The position numbers and the translations under genes were made by a program. From NCBI GenBank assembly GCA_015233395.1, contig JADFXV010000034.1, forward strand, positions 1 to 32,512: a DNA stretch of 32,512 nt, written 5' to 3'. The notes under the pieces were generated by a model. That model was not told the origin of the DNA. It ran no database searches and saw only the letters and a list, made by a program, of their open reading frames with translations. Within the stretch, counting starts at the first letter, position 1. Every line of letters begins with the position of its first letter. Source of the DNA: Desulfovibrionaceae bacterium. Its GTDB lineage: Bacteria; Desulfobacterota; Desulfovibrionia; Desulfovibrionales; Desulfovibrionaceae. This document shows positions 31,647-32,512 of this stretch, piece after piece.

Positions 31647-32501
31647 ATGACCGAACGAAAAAACACCCCGAACGCCGGCCAGTCCAATGCCCAAACTTCG
31701 CCCGAACCCTCCGGCCGGCTGCGACTGAACAAGGCCCTGGCCCAAGCCGGCGTCTGCTCGCGACGCGCCGCAGACGAACTCATCCTGGCCGGACGCATTG
31801 CGGTCAACGGCGTGACCGTCGCCACCCCGGGCGTCAGTGTCGATCCCATTGCCGACGCCATCAGCCTCGACGGACGCCCCGTGGCCGCGCCCGCCAAAAC
31901 AGCGCACACGGTGCTGATGCTCCATAAACCGCCCATGGTCGTCACCACCGCCAAAGATCCGCAAAAACGACAAACCGTGCTCGACCTGCTGCCCGATAAA
32001 TACAACGCCGCGCGCCTGTTCCCGGTCGGACGCCTGGACTATTTCTCCGAAGGCCTGCTCCTGATCACCGACGACGGCGACCTGGCCTACCGGCTCACCC
32101 ACCCCAAATGGCATCTGACCAAAACCTACCGCGTCCTCGTCCGGGGCGAACTCACGCCGGATACGCTCGACCGCATGCGCAACGGCATGGCCCTGGCCGA
32201 AGGCGATACCGTCGCCCCCATCGGCCTGAAAGCCGACGCGCCGCGACCCGACGGCGCCGCCTGGCTGACCATGGCGCTCACCCAAGGACTCAACCGCCAA
32301 ATCCGACGCATGTGCCGCGACCTTGAACTGACCGTCCTGCGCATCGTCCGCACCGCCCAAGGACCAATCGAACTCGGCCGGCTGCCCAAAGGCGCCTGCC
32401 GCGAACTCGCCGCCCCCGAACTCGCCGCCCTGCGCGCGGCCGTGGGACTGGAGAGGGAGAGGGAGAGAAAGAGAAATCGGGGGGAAACCCCCTTTTTGTG
32501 A
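31647..32501 (+). CDS. RsuA/RluB-family 16S/23S rRNA pseudouridine synthase
   Basis: A 284-residue protein that turns a specific uridine of ribosomal RNA into pseudouridine. An S4 RNA-binding domain is at about 23-70 (RLRLNKALAQAGVCSRRAADELI) and the catalytic Asp131 is in the PVGRLDYFSEGLLLIT motif; LTQGLNRQIRRMC is the usual C-terminal signature. RluB (23S) is likelier than RsuA by layout, but the target site cannot be read. No ribosome-binding site is visible before the ATG, only CCAACCCAAAAAAAC. The last residues (about 269-284, ERERERKRNRGETPFL) are encoded by the purine-rich lead and first arm of a hairpin repeat, and the stop codon lies in the loop, so the tail is probably not part of the ancestral protein. 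Confidence 0.9.
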   Translation: MTERKNTPNAGQSNAQTSPEPSGRLRLNKALAQAGVCSRRAADELILAGRIAVNGVTVATPGVSVDPIADAISLDGRPVAAPAKTAHTVLMLHKPPMVVTTAKDPQKRQTVLDLLPDKYNAARLFPVGRLDYFSEGLLLITDDGDLAYRLTHPKWHLTKTYRVLVRGELTPDTLDRMRNGMALAEGDTVAPIGLKADAPRPDGAAWLTMALTQGLNRQIRRMCRDLELTVLRIVRTAQGPIELGRLPKGACRELAAPELAALRAAVGLERERERKRNRGETPFL

Positions 32502-32512
32502 ACAAAAAGGGG
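32479..32512 (+). terminator. hairpin repeat at the end of the pseudouridine synthase gene, cut by the window end
   Basis: GGGGGGAAACCCCCTTTTTG and the following AACAAAAAGGGG form the left arm and the beginning of the right arm of a repeat hairpin. The gene's TGA stop (32499-32501) lies in the loop. The rest of the element is outside the window. Confidence 0.6.

Overview
The window is GC-rich chromosomal DNA with densely packed genes. It looks like a delta-type sulfate reducer of the order Desulfovibrionales. This is inferred from LL-diaminopimelate aminotransferase (dapL), a B12-riboswitch/short-peptide/radical-SAM cassette (cbpA-cbpB), a cheB-HEAT-cheR-parA-cheW-cheY-cheA operon, a DHH-CBS-nucleotidyltransferase fusion, and long G/C-tract hairpin repeats behind many genes. 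No phage, plasmid, CRISPR or insertion sequence was seen.

Left part (1-11906, mostly minus strand). Reading in the direction of transcription: a site-specific recombinase (XerC/D), a MurG-like glycosyltransferase, a DHH-CBS-tRNA nucleotidyltransferase, then a cobalamin riboswitch with an intrinsic terminator controlling a 34-residue peptide gene (cbpA) and its radical SAM/SPASM partner (cbpB). These are followed by a HIT-family protein, a LapA-like membrane protein and mutS. One plus-strand gene, a histidine-phosphatase-fold protein lacking the catalytic His, sits between the nucleotidyltransferase and the glycosyltransferase. cbpA is very short and easily overlooked, and cbpA-cbpB is the most interesting system here.

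Middle part (11970-21541, mostly plus strand). dapL (lysine/peptidoglycan precursor), folK (folate), a small membrane-anchored YHS/TRASH-like protein, a double-GAF protein, mreB (cell shape) and an inositol-monophosphatase-family gene are followed by a convergent NUDIX hydrolase. A divergent rimI-pgk-tpiA-secG run comes next. SecG carries an unusual Ala/Pro-rich tail containing an 18-bp tandem repeat. A tRNA-Pro(CGG) gene on the minus strand shares a bidirectional terminator with secG.

Right part (21598-30744, plus strand). A compact chemosensory operon starts from a good sigma70-like promoter that is divergent from the tRNA promoter. It encodes the adaptation enzymes CheB and CheR, a large HEAT-repeat protein, a ParA/MinD-type ATPase likely to position the array, an N-terminally extended CheW, CheY, and a 1036-residue CheA with two intact Hpt domains and a third that lacks the phosphorylatable His. 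A small membrane protein gene (minus), a roughly 680-bp non-coding stretch and an RsuA/RluB-type pseudouridine synthase close the window.

A recurrent intergenic element (purine-rich lead, long perfect hairpin, C-rich tail ending in AAAAACTTT) follows the stop codons of mutS, dapL, mreB, the inositol-phosphatase gene and the pseudouridine synthase. One orphan copy lies between two divergent genes.
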